From Hoeflea_A sp965216535 (GTDB lineage Bacteria; Pseudomonadota; Alphaproteobacteria; Rhizobiales; Rhizobiaceae), in NCBI GenBank assembly GCA_965216535.1, contig OZ244175.1, forward strand, positions 3,100,001 to 3,164,000: a DNA stretch of 64,000 nucleotides. Direction: 5' to 3'. Positions 1 to 8,774 of this stretch are shown here, piece by piece. The notes under the pieces were generated by a model that worked only from the letters and a program-made list of their open reading frames with translations, did no database searches and was not told where the DNA came from. Numbering within the stretch: position 1 is the stretch's first letter; every line of letters begins with the position of its first letter. The translations under genes were made by a program, and so were the position numbers.

Positions 1-97
1 GCTGCTCAAAACACGGATGTGGTCCCCGGTGCAGAAACACTGCAGGCGAGGCGGGGAGGGCTCCGGCCGGCCGACTATCGTGGTTGAGGCTGGATCT

Positions 98-724
98 TCA
101 GCGTGGTCTGATTCCGTCGAGCAGGATGGCCAGCACAGCATCAGCGGCCTGGCTGAAATACTCCGGTTGCCGTGATGCTTCCGGCATGATTGCCCGGATC
201 TGAACGTCGAAATCGGCATAATGCTGAGTGGTGGCCCAGATCATGAAGATCAGATGATAGGGATCGACCGGCGCAAGCTTGCCTTCCTCTATCCAGCGGC
301 GGATCACCGCAGCCTTTTCATCGACCAGCTCCCGAAGATTGGTGCCAAGAAACTCCTGTATCGCCGGTGCGCCGTGCAGGATCTCGTTGGCGAAGAGCTG
401 CGAACTTGCCGGCTGCGATGCCGACATGTGCATCTTGCTGATCGTGTACTTGCGCAATTCATCGACCGGGTCGCCTTCCGGATTGATGTCGCGGAAGGGC
501 GTAAGCCACTCTTCGAGTGTTTTTTCAAGAACCGTGACGTAAATGTCTTCTTTCTTTGGAAAATAGTAGAGCAGGTTTGGCTTCGACATGCCGGCTTTTT
601 CGGCAATCTGATCAATGGTGGATCCACGGAAGCCATAGGCGGAAAAGACTTCCAGGGCGGCGTCGAGAATGATCCCGCGATTGATGCCCTGAATGCGGGT
701 CCGCTTGTTGGTCGAGACTGCCAT
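98..724 (-). CDS. rutR: TetR-family regulator, RutR-like (pyrimidine catabolism)
   Basis: A 208-residue TetR-type repressor. The N-terminal helix-turn-helix spans about residues 35-55 (STIDQIAEKAGMSKPNLLYYF-like core, typical of TetR proteins), and the C-terminal part resembles the RutR ligand domain. RutR proteins bind uracil or thymine and control pyrimidine breakdown. The gene is divergent from an aminotransferase, carbamoyl-hydrolase and dihydropyrimidinase operon, and a RutR-like box lies in the shared 239-bp intergenic region, which fits a local regulator. The ATG at 724 gives the usual family length. The family call is seen in the sequence; uracil as ligand is inferred from homology and context. 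Confidence 0.82.
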   Translation of the reverse strand: MAVSTNKRTRIQGINRGIILDAALEVFSAYGFRGSTIDQIAEKAGMSKPNLLYYFPKKEDIYVTVLEKTLEEWLTPFRDINPEGDPVDELRKYTISKMHMSASQPASSQLFANEILHGAPAIQEFLGTNLRELVDEKAAVIRRWIEEGKLAPVDPYHLIFMIWATTQHYADFDVQIRAIMPEASRQPEYFSQAADAVLAILLDGIRPR

Positions 725-871
725 GGATCAGATTTGCGCTTTTGCCTTTGCTCAATGAAAACTGTGGGGCCATAAGCCATGCAACGGAATGCCATCCCGT
801 GCAAGCCCCCGGATTGCTGCAGTCGCGAATATTGTTCTTGACCGCCTCCGGTTGCTCTTCTAGCCTGCATT

Positions 872-887
872 TTGACCATTCAGTCAA
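872..887. promoter_or_regulatory. candidate RutR operator
   Basis: TTGACCATTCAGTCAA has perfect TTGAC/GTCAA arms and closely matches the known E. coli RutR consensus TTGACCA-NN-TGGTCAA, differing at two positions of the right half. It lies 77 bp upstream of the aminotransferase ATG at 964 and 148 bp upstream of the divergent regulator start, a suitable place to control both. The match is seen; function is inferred. Confidence 0.6.
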
Positions 888-963
888 TAATTTGCAATCC
901 GCAAATTGGCTGTTACTGGACCCGTACGACAATGCACATCCGGCTTGGGGAGAGCTGACTGCC

Positions 964-2286
964 ATGAATGTCCCGGTCAAGACGAACAATCTCGACGCCT
1001 TCTGGATGCCGTTCACGGCAAACCGGCAGTTCAAGCAAAATCCGCGCATGTTCGTCGGTGCCGACCGCATGCACTACACCACATCTGATGGTCGCCAGGT
1101 GCTCGACGGCACGGCTGGCCTGTGGTGCGTCAATGCCGGCCACAATCGCCCCAAGATCGTCGAGGCGATCCAGAAGCAGGCCGCGGAGCTTGATTACGCG
1201 CCGGCGTTTCAGATGGGTCATCCAAAGGCGTTTGAGCTTGCTTCGCGGCTCGTCGCGATTTCGCCGCCCGGGCTCGACCATGTCATGTTCACGAACTCCG
1301 GGTCAGAGTCGGTCGAGACTGCGCTGAAAACGGCAATCGCCTATCATCGCGTCAAGGGCGAGGGGTCGCGCTTCCGGTTGATCGGTCGCGAACGGGGCTA
1401 TCACGGGGTGAATTTCGGCGGCATTTCGGTGGGGGGCATCGTTGCCAACAGAAAAATGTTCGGCACGTTGCTGACCGGCGTCGATCACATTCGCCACACC
1501 CACGATCCCGAGCGCAATGCATTCACGCGCGGAGTTCCCGAACATGGCGCCGAGTTCGCCGACGAGCTCGAGCGGATTGTTGCTTTGCACGATGCCTCAA
1601 CCATTGCCGCCGTTATTGTTGAACCGGTTGCCGGCTCGACCGGTGTCCTGTTGCCGCCCAAAGGCTATCTGCAGCGGCTGCGCGATATCTGCGACCGACA
1701 CGGCATCCTGCTGATTTTCGATGAAGTGATCACCGGGTTTGGCCGTCTAGGCACACCCTTTGCGCCGGACTATTTCGGCGTTGTCCCGGATATCATCACC
1801 ACGGCCAAGGGGCTGACGAACGGTGTCATTCCGATGGGCGCGGTGTTTGTGAAGAAGGAAATCCACGACGCGTTCATGAACGGCCCGGAACACCTGATCG
1901 AGTTCTTCCACGGCTACACCTATTCGGGCAATCCAATGGCTTCGGCCGCCGGTCTGGCGACCCTCGAGACCTATCAGGAAGACGGCCTTTTGACCCGAGG
2001 TGCGGAGCTGGCGCCCTATTGGGAAGAAGCGCTGCACTCGATGAAGGACCTGCCGCACGTGATCGACGTGCGAAATATCGGCCTGATCGGAGCCATCGAA
2101 CTGGAACCGATCGCCGGAGAACCGACCCGGCGGGCCTTCTCGGCGTTCCTCGACGCCTATAACAAGGGACTGCTTATTCGCACGACTGGCGATATCATTG
2201 CCATGTCACCGCCTTTGATCATCGAGAAAGATCAGATTGATTTCATCGTCGATACGCTGAGCGGCGTTCTGAAATCGCTTGACTGA
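964..2286 (+). CDS. class III aminotransferase, probable beta-alanine:pyruvate aminotransferase
   Basis: A 440-residue PLP-dependent omega-amino acid aminotransferase. The PLP lysine is K282 in TTAKGLTNG, preceded by the IFDEVITGFGR motif that contacts the cofactor. Placed ahead of the carbamoyl-hydrolase and dihydropyrimidinase genes, it most likely converts beta-alanine (or 3-aminoisobutyrate from thymine) plus pyruvate to malonate semialdehyde (or methylmalonate semialdehyde) and alanine. The open frame runs back to 742, but the ATG at 964 follows a GGGGAG ribosome site and begins the conserved sequence (MNVPVKTNNLDAFWMPF). The same family includes taurine:pyruvate transaminases, so side activity on taurine cannot be excluded. 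Confidence 0.85.
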   Translation: MNVPVKTNNLDAFWMPFTANRQFKQNPRMFVGADRMHYTTSDGRQVLDGTAGLWCVNAGHNRPKIVEAIQKQAAELDYAPAFQMGHPKAFELASRLVAISPPGLDHVMFTNSGSESVETALKTAIAYHRVKGEGSRFRLIGRERGYHGVNFGGISVGGIVANRKMFGTLLTGVDHIRHTHDPERNAFTRGVPEHGAEFADELERIVALHDASTIAAVIVEPVAGSTGVLLPPKGYLQRLRDICDRHGILLIFDEVITGFGRLGTPFAPDYFGVVPDIITTAKGLTNGVIPMGAVFVKKEIHDAFMNGPEHLIEFFHGYTYSGNPMASAAGLATLETYQEDGLLTRGAELAPYWEEALHSMKDLPHVIDVRNIGLIGAIELEPIAGEPTRRAFSAFLDAYNKGLLIRTTGDIIAMSPPLIIEKDQIDFIVDTLSGVLKSLD

Positions 2287-2313
2287 CACGACCGAACACC
2301 GGGGAGAACACCC

Positions 2314-3561
2314 ATGCCATTGACCGGAAACATGAGAATCGACGGCGATCGCCTCTGGGACAGCCTGATGGAGATGGCCAAGATCGGGCCTGGCGTTCGC
2401 GGCGGTAACAACCGCCAGACCGTGACCGACGAGGACGGCGAGGGCAGGGCCCTCTTCCAGAAATGGTGCGAAGACGCCGGAATGACGATGGGCGTCGACA
2501 AGATGGGCAACATGTTTTTCCGTCGGGAGGGCACTGATCCCGATGCGCTGCCGGTTTATGTCGGCAGCCACCTGGACACCCAGCCGACCGGCGGCAAGTA
2601 TGACGGGGTTCTGGGTGTGCTGGGCGGGCTCGAAATCGTGCGTACACTCAACGACCTCAACGTCAGAACGAAGCACCCGATCGTGGTCACCAACTGGACC
2701 AACGAGGAAGGCACCCGCTTTGCACCCGCGATGCTGGCGTCCGGCGTCTTCGCCGGCATGCATGAGCTTGATTGGGCCTATGGTCGCGAGGACGCCGAGG
2801 GCAAGACGTTCGGCTCTGAGCTGGAACGCATCGGCTGGAAGGGCGACGAAGAAGTGGGCGCTCGCGACATGCGCGCCTTCTTTGAACTGCACATCGAACA
2901 GGGACCGATCCTTGAAGCCGAAAACAAGGATATCGGCGTGGTCACGCATGGGCAGGGCCTCTGGTGGCTGCAGGTCACGCTGACCGGCAAGGACAGCCAC
3001 ACCGGGTCGACGCCGATGCCGATGCGCCGCAATGCCGGTCTTGGCATGGCGCGTATCACCGAACTGGTCCACCAGATCGCCATGGAACACCAGCCGGCTG
3101 CGGTCGGCGCCATCGGCCACTGCGATGTCTATCCCAATTCGCGCAACGTCATTCCCGGCAAAGTCGTTTTCACCATCGATTTCCGATCGCCTGATCAGGA
3201 AGTGCTCGACGGGATGAAGGCTCGCCTGGAGGCCGAAGGACCGAAGATCGCAGCGGATCTCGGTCTTCAGTTCGAGGTTGAGGTGGCTGGCCACTTTGAT
3301 CCGGTCACCTTTGACGACAACTGCGTGACGGCTGTCCGCAATGCCGCGGAAAGGCTGGGCTATTCACACCGCGATATCGTATCCGGCGCCGGTCACGATG
3401 CCTGCTGGATCAATCGGGTCGCACCGACCGCGATGGTCATGTGCCCCTGTGTTGACGGCCTCAGCCACAACGAAGATGAAGAAATCTCTCCGGAATGGGC
3501 GCGGGCGGGCGCCGATGTCCTGTTCCAGGCGGTCGTGGAGACTGCCGAAATCGTCGAGTAG
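2314..3561 (+). CDS. hyuC: Zn-dependent N-carbamoyl amino acid hydrolase (beta-ureidopropionase type)
   Basis: A 415-residue M20-family amidohydrolase. Metal-site motifs are visible in order: HLDTQPTGGKYDG, NEEGTRFAP, HIEQGPILE and, near the C-terminus, SGAGHDA followed by CVDGLSHNEDE. Family enzymes hydrolyse N-carbamoyl-beta-alanine or N-carbamoyl-L-amino acids to the amino acid, ammonia and CO2. Between the beta-alanine-type aminotransferase (27 bp upstream) and dihydropyrimidinase (28 bp downstream), it fits the second hydrolytic step of reductive uracil and thymine degradation (PydC function). A GGGGAG ribosome site precedes the ATG. A hydantoin-pathway substrate is the alternative. Confidence 0.87.
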   Translation: MPLTGNMRIDGDRLWDSLMEMAKIGPGVRGGNNRQTVTDEDGEGRALFQKWCEDAGMTMGVDKMGNMFFRREGTDPDALPVYVGSHLDTQPTGGKYDGVLGVLGGLEIVRTLNDLNVRTKHPIVVTNWTNEEGTRFAPAMLASGVFAGMHELDWAYGREDAEGKTFGSELERIGWKGDEEVGARDMRAFFELHIEQGPILEAENKDIGVVTHGQGLWWLQVTLTGKDSHTGSTPMPMRRNAGLGMARITELVHQIAMEHQPAAVGAIGHCDVYPNSRNVIPGKVVFTIDFRSPDQEVLDGMKARLEAEGPKIAADLGLQFEVEVAGHFDPVTFDDNCVTAVRNAAERLGYSHRDIVSGAGHDACWINRVAPTAMVMCPCVDGLSHNEDEEISPEWARAGADVLFQAVVETAEIVE

Positions 3562-3589
3562 TCGGCGCACGAAAAAAATGGAGGCATAA

Positions 3590-5047
3590 ATGGCGAGCAC
3601 GGTAATCAAGGGCGGCACGGTGGTGACCGCCGATTTGACATACAAATCCGACGTAAAAGTGGAAAACGGCGTCATCACGGAGATCGGTCCCGACCTTTCG
3701 GGCGACAAGGTGCTTGACGCGGCGGGCTGCTACGTCATGCCGGGCGGCATCGATCCGCATACGCACCTTGAAATGCCGTTTATGGGCACATACTCCACCG
3801 ACGATTTCGAAAGCGGAACCAGGGCAGCGCTGTCCGGCGGAACCACCATGGTCGTCGATTTTGCACTGCCGTCGCCGGGACAGTCGCTTCTGGAAGCCAT
3901 CCAGATGTGGGACAACAAGTCGACCCGCGCAAATTGCGACTACTCCTTCCACATGGCGATCACCTGGTGGGGTGAGCAGGTCTTCAATGAAATGGAGACT
4001 GTCGTTCGCGAGAAGGGGATCAATACCTTCAAGCATTTCATGGCCTACAAGGGCGCGTTGATGGTCGATGACGACGAGATGTTTTCGTCCTTCCAGCGCT
4101 GTGCGGAGCTCGGTGCCCTGCCTTTGGTGCATGCGGAAAATGGCGACGTGGTTGCCCAGTTGCAGGCCAAGCTGCTTGCTGAAGGAAACAACGGGCCGGA
4201 AGCGCATGCCTATTCGCGGCCAGCCAAGGTTGAAGGCGAGGCGACGAACCGCGCCATCATGATCGCCGATATGGCGGGCGTTCCGCTCTATGTCGTGCAC
4301 ACCTCATCGGAGCAGGCACACGAAGCGATCCGCCGTGCTCGTCAAAATGGGATGCGGGTCTATGGTGAGCCACTGATCCAGCACTTGACGCTTGATGACA
4401 GCGAATACGCACACGACGACTGGGATCATTCGGCCCGCCGCGTGATGTCACCGCCGTTCCGCAACAAGAAGCACCAGGACTCGCTCTGGCACGGTCTGGC
4501 GGCCGGATCGCTGCAGGTCGTTGCAACCGACCATTGCGCCTTTACCACCGACCAGAAGCGTTATGGCGTCGGCGATTTCACCAAGATCCCGAATGGCACA
4601 GGTGGCCTCGAAGACCGCATGCCGATGCTGTGGACGAACGGTGTTGTCACCGGCCGTCTGACGATGAACGAGTTCGTGGCTGTGACCTCAACCAATATCG
4701 CCAAGATCCTCAACATCTATCCGAAGAAAGGCGCCATTCTCGTCGGTGCGGATGCCGACTTGGTCGTCTGGGATCCGCAAAAGGGCAAGACGGTCAGCGC
4801 CGAAACCCAGCAGTCGGCCATCGACTACAACGTTTTCGAGGGCAAGCAGGTCGTGGGACTGCCTCGTTTTACCTTGACCCGCGGTCATGTGTCGGTTGAA
4901 GACGGCGAGGTCAAAACCAAGGAGGGTCACGGTGAGTTTGTCAGCCGAGAGCCTTTCCACGCCGTGAACAAGGCCCTGTCCACCTGGAAAGAGGTGACGG
5001 CGCCGCGCAAGGTGCAGCGCACCGGCATACCGGCCAGCGGAGTCTGA
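3590..5047 (+). CDS. hydA: dihydropyrimidinase (cyclic amidohydrolase)
   Basis: A 485-residue amidohydrolase-superfamily protein with the dinuclear metal motifs of dihydropyrimidinases: H57 and H59 in GGIDPHTHLEMPF, the FMAYKG segment that carries the carboxylated lysine, VHAENGD, HTSSEQAH and ATDHCAF. It opens dihydrouracil or dihydrothymine to the N-carbamoyl-beta-amino acid, which the upstream gene product then hydrolyses. GGAGG precedes the ATG. No dihydropyrimidine dehydrogenase (the first reductive step) is found in this window, so it must be elsewhere, perhaps just left of position 1, or the operon may serve imported dihydropyrimidines or hydantoins. Confidence 0.9.
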   Translation: MASTVIKGGTVVTADLTYKSDVKVENGVITEIGPDLSGDKVLDAAGCYVMPGGIDPHTHLEMPFMGTYSTDDFESGTRAALSGGTTMVVDFALPSPGQSLLEAIQMWDNKSTRANCDYSFHMAITWWGEQVFNEMETVVREKGINTFKHFMAYKGALMVDDDEMFSSFQRCAELGALPLVHAENGDVVAQLQAKLLAEGNNGPEAHAYSRPAKVEGEATNRAIMIADMAGVPLYVVHTSSEQAHEAIRRARQNGMRVYGEPLIQHLTLDDSEYAHDDWDHSARRVMSPPFRNKKHQDSLWHGLAAGSLQVVATDHCAFTTDQKRYGVGDFTKIPNGTGGLEDRMPMLWTNGVVTGRLTMNEFVAVTSTNIAKILNIYPKKGAILVGADADLVVWDPQKGKTVSAETQQSAIDYNVFEGKQVVGLPRFTLTRGHVSVEDGEVKTKEGHGEFVSREPFHAVNKALSTWKEVTAPRKVQRTGIPASGV

Positions 5048-5107
5048 TTGCATGCCGCGAATTCCAATCCCCCGGGGACAGGGTCGGGATTTTGCGGAGG
5101 ATCTCGC

Positions 5108-5887
5108 ATGAGCGTCGTGATCGATGCGCAAAAGCTGGATTTGACGTTTCAGACCAATGACGGACCGGTCCATGCGCTGTCGGGCATCGACCTGCAGATC
5201 GAGCGTGGCGAATTCGTATCCTTCATCGGACCGTCGGGTTGCGGAAAGACGACTCTGCTGAGGGTTATCGCCGATCTTGAACAGCCCACAGGCGGCTCGA
5301 TTTCGGTCAACGGCGTTTCTCCGAGTGAAGCGAGACTCGCCCGTGCCTATGGTTACGTGTTTCAAGCTGCTGCGCTCTATCCCTGGCGCACCATCGGCGC
5401 CAATGTTTCCTTGCCGTTGGAAGTCATGGGCATGGCGAAGGCCGAGCGCGATGATCGTGTTAGCAGGAATCTGGAGCTCGTGAACCTGACCGGTTTCGAG
5501 AAGAAATTTCCGTGGCAGCTTTCCGGCGGCATGCAACAGCGAGCCTCCATCGCTCGCGCACTGTCCTTCGACCCGGATATGCTGCTGATGGACGAGCCGT
5601 TCGGGGCACTTGACGAAATCGTCCGCGATCACCTCAACGAGCAGCTGCTGAAACTGTGGGCGCAGACGCGAAAAACCGTGGTCTTCGTCACGCACTCCAT
5701 TCCAGAGGCGGTATTCCTGTCGACTCGCATTGTGGTGATGAGCCCTCGGCCTGGCCGGATCCATGAGATCATCGATTGCGACCTTGGTGAAGACCGACCG
5801 CTGGAAATTCGCGAGTCCACGAAGTTTCTGGAGATCGCGCATCGGGTGCGCGAGGGATTGAGGCTGGGGCATTCCTACGATGATTAG
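5108..5887 (+). CDS. ABC transporter ATP-binding protein (pyrimidine-type importer)
   Basis: A 259-residue nucleotide-binding subunit of the nitrate/taurine/thiamine-precursor type, with Walker A (GPSGCGKTT), Q-loop, signature LSGGMQQR and Walker B (LLMDEPFGALDE), then the switch histidine in FVTHSIPEA. The open frame starts at 5048, but the ATG at 5108 follows GCGGAGG and begins the conserved sequence (MSVVIDAQKLDLTF). It lies 60 bp after dihydropyrimidinase and before two permeases and a binding protein. The importer probably takes up a pyrimidine base or related ring; substrate is inferred from operon context only. Confidence 0.85.
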   Translation: MSVVIDAQKLDLTFQTNDGPVHALSGIDLQIERGEFVSFIGPSGCGKTTLLRVIADLEQPTGGSISVNGVSPSEARLARAYGYVFQAAALYPWRTIGANVSLPLEVMGMAKAERDDRVSRNLELVNLTGFEKKFPWQLSGGMQQRASIARALSFDPDMLLMDEPFGALDEIVRDHLNEQLLKLWAQTRKTVVFVTHSIPEAVFLSTRIVVMSPRPGRIHEIIDCDLGEDRPLEIRESTKFLEIAHRVREGLRLGHSYDD

Positions 5888-5938
5888 GACGCAGGTGCAG
5901 CCATCGCAGCCTGACAACACCGGTAATGGAGATTGCCG

Positions 5939-6835
5939 GTGAGCAAACGTCGTGACAAGCCACAGTTTTTCAGAGACCGCTTTTTTCCGGTGACTGTGGT
6001 CGTCGCGGTGATCATTTTGCTCTGGTACGGCTTTACGGTTGTTCTCAACGCTCCCTTCGAGCGCGATCAGGCCGCTCGTGCGGACACCCAATTGTCGACC
6101 GGCGAGTTGCTGCGCAAGACCATGGTACAGGAACGACCGGTTCTGCCAGCCCCGCATCAGGTGGCCGAGGAGATCTGGAAAACCACGGCACTGAAGAAGA
6201 TCACCTCGAAGCGCAGCCTGGTCTTTCATGGCTGGATTACCCTGTCCTCGACCTTGCTCGGGTTCTTGATGGGCACTGCGCTTGGCATATTGCTTGCGGT
6301 GCTGATCGTTCAGTCGACTGTGCTCGACAAGAGCCTGATGCCGTGGATCATCACCAGTCAAACCGTGCCGATCCTGGCCATCGCACCGATGATCATCGTG
6401 GTGTTGAATGCCATCGGCATATCGGGACTTTTGCCGAAGGCTCTGATTTCGGCCTACCTGTCGTTCTTCCCGGTGGCGGTGGGGATGGTCAAAGGACTGC
6501 GCTCTCCTGATCCCATGCATCTCGATCTGATGCGGACCTACAATGCGAGCAGAGCGCAGATATTCTGGAAATTGCGTTGGCCCTCGGCCGTGCCGTTTTT
6601 GTTCACGTCCATGAAGGTTGCTGTGGCCATCAGTCTTGTCGGCGCCATCGTCGGCGAGTTGCCGACGGGGGCGGTTGCTGGACTTGGCGCACGGCTGCTG
6701 ACCGGCTCCTATTACGGTCAGACCATCCAGATCTGGTCTGCACTTATCTCTGCCGCAGTGCTGGCCGCATTGCTGGTCATGTTGGTTGACGTTGCCTCCC
6801 GCATTGTTCAGCGGCGCATGGGGATGGCGCAATGA
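5939..6835 (+). CDS. ABC transporter permease (pyrimidine-type importer, subunit 1)
   Basis: A permease of the BPD_transp_1 family, about 298 residues. It has an N-terminal membrane segment (TVVVAVIILLWYGF), a periplasmic stretch, then five or so hydrophobic helices with an EAA-type coupling loop around YNASRAQIFWKLRWPSAVPF. The frame is open from TTG 5933, but GTG 5939 is better spaced from GGAG at 5928-5931. It overlaps the next permease by 4 bp (ATGA), implying coupled translation. Two non-identical permeases are common in this importer type. Substrate is inferred from context. Confidence 0.82.
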   Translation: MSKRRDKPQFFRDRFFPVTVVVAVIILLWYGFTVVLNAPFERDQAARADTQLSTGELLRKTMVQERPVLPAPHQVAEEIWKTTALKKITSKRSLVFHGWITLSSTLLGFLMGTALGILLAVLIVQSTVLDKSLMPWIITSQTVPILAIAPMIIVVLNAIGISGLLPKALISAYLSFFPVAVGMVKGLRSPDPMHLDLMRTYNASRAQIFWKLRWPSAVPFLFTSMKVAVAISLVGAIVGELPTGAVAGLGARLLTGSYYGQTIQIWSALISAAVLAALLVMLVDVASRIVQRRMGMAQ

Positions 6836-7704
6836 ACGCCGGGATCCTCATATTCGCTCTCGTTTTCTGGATTGCCGCCTGGGCGCTCAATACCTGGCTC
6901 GCGCGGCTTCAACCGGCCAGCCGCATCGCTGCCCAAACGATCAATCTTGCGATCCCGGTTCTTTTCGGCGTGACCCTGATCGTACTTTGGGAAGGTATCA
7001 CACGAGGCTTCGACGTTCCCAGCGTCCTGTTGCCGTCGCCATCGATGATCTGGGACCGGATCACGGCGTCCGTCGACATCCTTTGGGACGATTTCTACCA
7101 GACGTTCATGAAGGCTGTTCTGGCTGGCTATACGATCGGCTGTGCCTCAGGCTTCATCGCGGCTATCATCGTCGACCGGGTGCCTTTCCTGCGCAAGGGA
7201 CTGTTGCCGATCGGCAATCTGGTCGCTGCGCTGCCGGTGATCGGCATCGCCCCCATCATGGTCATGTGGTTCGGGTTCGACTGGCCGTCCAAAGCCGCCG
7301 TCGTTGTCGTGATGACCTTCTTCCCGATGCTCGTCAACACGGTTGCGGGTCTCGCCGCAAGCGGTGCCATGGAGCGTGACCTGATGCGCACCTATGCATC
7401 GGACTACTGGCAGACGCTGTTCAAGCTTCGACTGCCCGCGGCCATGCCCTTCATCTTCAACGCATTGAAGATCAACTCGACGCTGGCGCTGATCGGTGCC
7501 ATCGTAGCCGAATTTTTCGGTACGCCCATCGTCGGTATGGGCTTTCGAATTTCAACCGAGGTCGGTCGTATGAATATCGACATGGTCTGGGCTGAAATCT
7601 TCGTGGCGGCTCTTGCCGGCTCGCTGTCCTACGGATTGCTGGCCTTGCTTGAGCGCGCCGTGACTTTCTGGCATCCGTCCTATAGACGCAGAAGAGGACA
7701 ATGA
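6832..7704 (+). CDS. ABC transporter permease (pyrimidine-type importer, subunit 2)
   Basis: A 290-residue inner-membrane permease. Two N-terminal helices (residues about 4-22 and 38-58) precede the conserved permease domain with the coupling-loop motif YASDYWQTLFKLRLPAAMPF. It starts on an ATGA overlap with the preceding permease and would form the heterodimeric channel with it. The binding-protein gene follows 31 bp later. Same family as the RibXY/SsuC permeases; the cargo is probably a pyrimidine-related compound, by context. Confidence 0.83.
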   Translation: MNAGILIFALVFWIAAWALNTWLARLQPASRIAAQTINLAIPVLFGVTLIVLWEGITRGFDVPSVLLPSPSMIWDRITASVDILWDDFYQTFMKAVLAGYTIGCASGFIAAIIVDRVPFLRKGLLPIGNLVAALPVIGIAPIMVMWFGFDWPSKAAVVVVMTFFPMLVNTVAGLAASGAMERDLMRTYASDYWQTLFKLRLPAAMPFIFNALKINSTLALIGAIVAEFFGTPIVGMGFRISTEVGRMNIDMVWAEIFVAALAGSLSYGLLALLERAVTFWHPSYRRRRGQ

Positions 7705-7735
7705 AGACGGAGCCACAACCAGAGGAGTGAAAAAA

Positions 7736-8722
7736 ATGAAAAAACTACTGGCTATGACTGTCGGCCTCGCCGTGGGACTGACTGCCGGAACGGCGCTCGC
7801 CAAGGATGAGGTCGTGCTGCAGCTCAAATGGGTCACGCAGGCGCAGTTCGCGGGCTACTATGTGGCCAAGGACAAGGGTTTTTATGACGCCGCCGATCTC
7901 GATGTCGAAATCAAGCCGGGCGGCCCGGATATTGCACCGCCTCAGGTGATCGCCGGCGGTGGCGCCGATGTGATCATCGAGTGGATGCCGGCAGCGTTGG
8001 CATCGCGTGAAAAAGGCGTCGATCTGGTCAACATCGCTCAGCCCTTCAAGAGCTCGGGCATGATGCTGACCTGCCTGAAGGAAACCGGAATCAAGTCACC
8101 GGAAGATTTTCGCGGCCGGACGCTCGGTGTCTGGTTCTTCGGCAACGAGTATCCGTTCCTGTCATGGATGAGCCAGTTGGGCATTCCGACGGACGGTTCC
8201 GACAACGGCGTCACCGTTTTGAAGCAGGGCTTCAACGTCGATCCGCTGCTGCAGAAGCAGGCCGACTGCATCTCGACCATGACCTACAACGAGTACTGGC
8301 AGGTCATCGATGCCGGCATTGCTCCGGAAGACCTGATCACCTTCAAGTATGAGGACCAGGGCGTTGCCACTCTCGAGGACGGCATTTACGTACTTGAGGA
8401 GTCCCTTGACGATCCCAAGCAGGTCGACATCCTGAAGCGTTTCGTCAAGGCATCCATGCAGGGCTGGGACTATGCCCGGGAACATCCTGAAGAGGCCGCT
8501 GAAATCGTGCTTGAAAACGATGCTACCGGCGCTCAGACGGAAAAGCACCAGAAGCGGATGATGGGTGAAATCAACAAACTGACCGCAGGATCCAACGGCA
8601 CGCTCGACATGGCCGACTACAAGCGGACGGTCAAATCGCTGCTGTCAGGTGGTTCCGATCCGGTCATCTCGAAAGAGCCGGATGCTGGTGCAACCACGGA
8701 CAAGATCACCAGCGGCATGTGA
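7736..8722 (+). CDS. NMT1/THI5-like periplasmic substrate-binding protein
   Basis: A 328-residue solute-binding protein with a clear Sec signal (MKKLLAMTVGLAVGLTAGTA, cleavage likely after ALA). The mature N-terminus VVLQLKWVTQAQFAGYYVAK is diagnostic of the NMT1/THI5 family, whose members bind pyrimidine-like rings, riboflavin and thiamine precursors. The frame opens at GTG 7727, but ATG 7736 is optimally spaced from AGGAG (7722-7726). It is the last gene of the pyrimidine operon and is followed by a strong terminator. A pyrimidine base or dihydropyrimidine ligand is inferred from the operon. Confidence 0.85.
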   Translation: MKKLLAMTVGLAVGLTAGTALAKDEVVLQLKWVTQAQFAGYYVAKDKGFYDAADLDVEIKPGGPDIAPPQVIAGGGADVIIEWMPAALASREKGVDLVNIAQPFKSSGMMLTCLKETGIKSPEDFRGRTLGVWFFGNEYPFLSWMSQLGIPTDGSDNGVTVLKQGFNVDPLLQKQADCISTMTYNEYWQVIDAGIAPEDLITFKYEDQGVATLEDGIYVLEESLDDPKQVDILKRFVKASMQGWDYAREHPEEAAEIVLENDATGAQTEKHQKRMMGEINKLTAGSNGTLDMADYKRTVKSLLSGGSDPVISKEPDAGATTDKITSGM

Positions 8723-8748
8723 TCGATCTTCCAACGATTGGAAAACGA

Positions 8749-8774
8749 AAGGGGCCCGTCGCGGCCCCTTTTTT
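8749..8774 (+). terminator. rho-independent terminator of the pyrimidine operon
   Basis: An 8-bp GC-rich stem (AAGGGGCC / GGCCCCTT) with loop CGTCGC is followed by a run of T. It lies 27 bp after the binding-protein stop and abuts the hemN stop codon on the other strand, so it may end transcription from both sides. A separate short repeat (TTCCAA-CGA-TTGGAA, 8729-8743) precedes it. Confidence 0.9.

Noticed and set aside
964..2286. Assigning the aminotransferase as taurine:pyruvate transaminase for the distant xsc pathway
   Set aside because: It is 45 kb from xsc and lies in an operon with dihydropyrimidinase and carbamoyl hydrolase, which explains a beta-alanine role better; sequence alone cannot separate the two by eye.
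4688..6832. A 714-codon open frame antisense to dihydropyrimidinase and the ABC genes
   Set aside because: It is opposite three well-supported genes, its translation has no recognisable domain and is rich in His/Arg/Gln as expected of an antisense shadow in GC-rich DNA.
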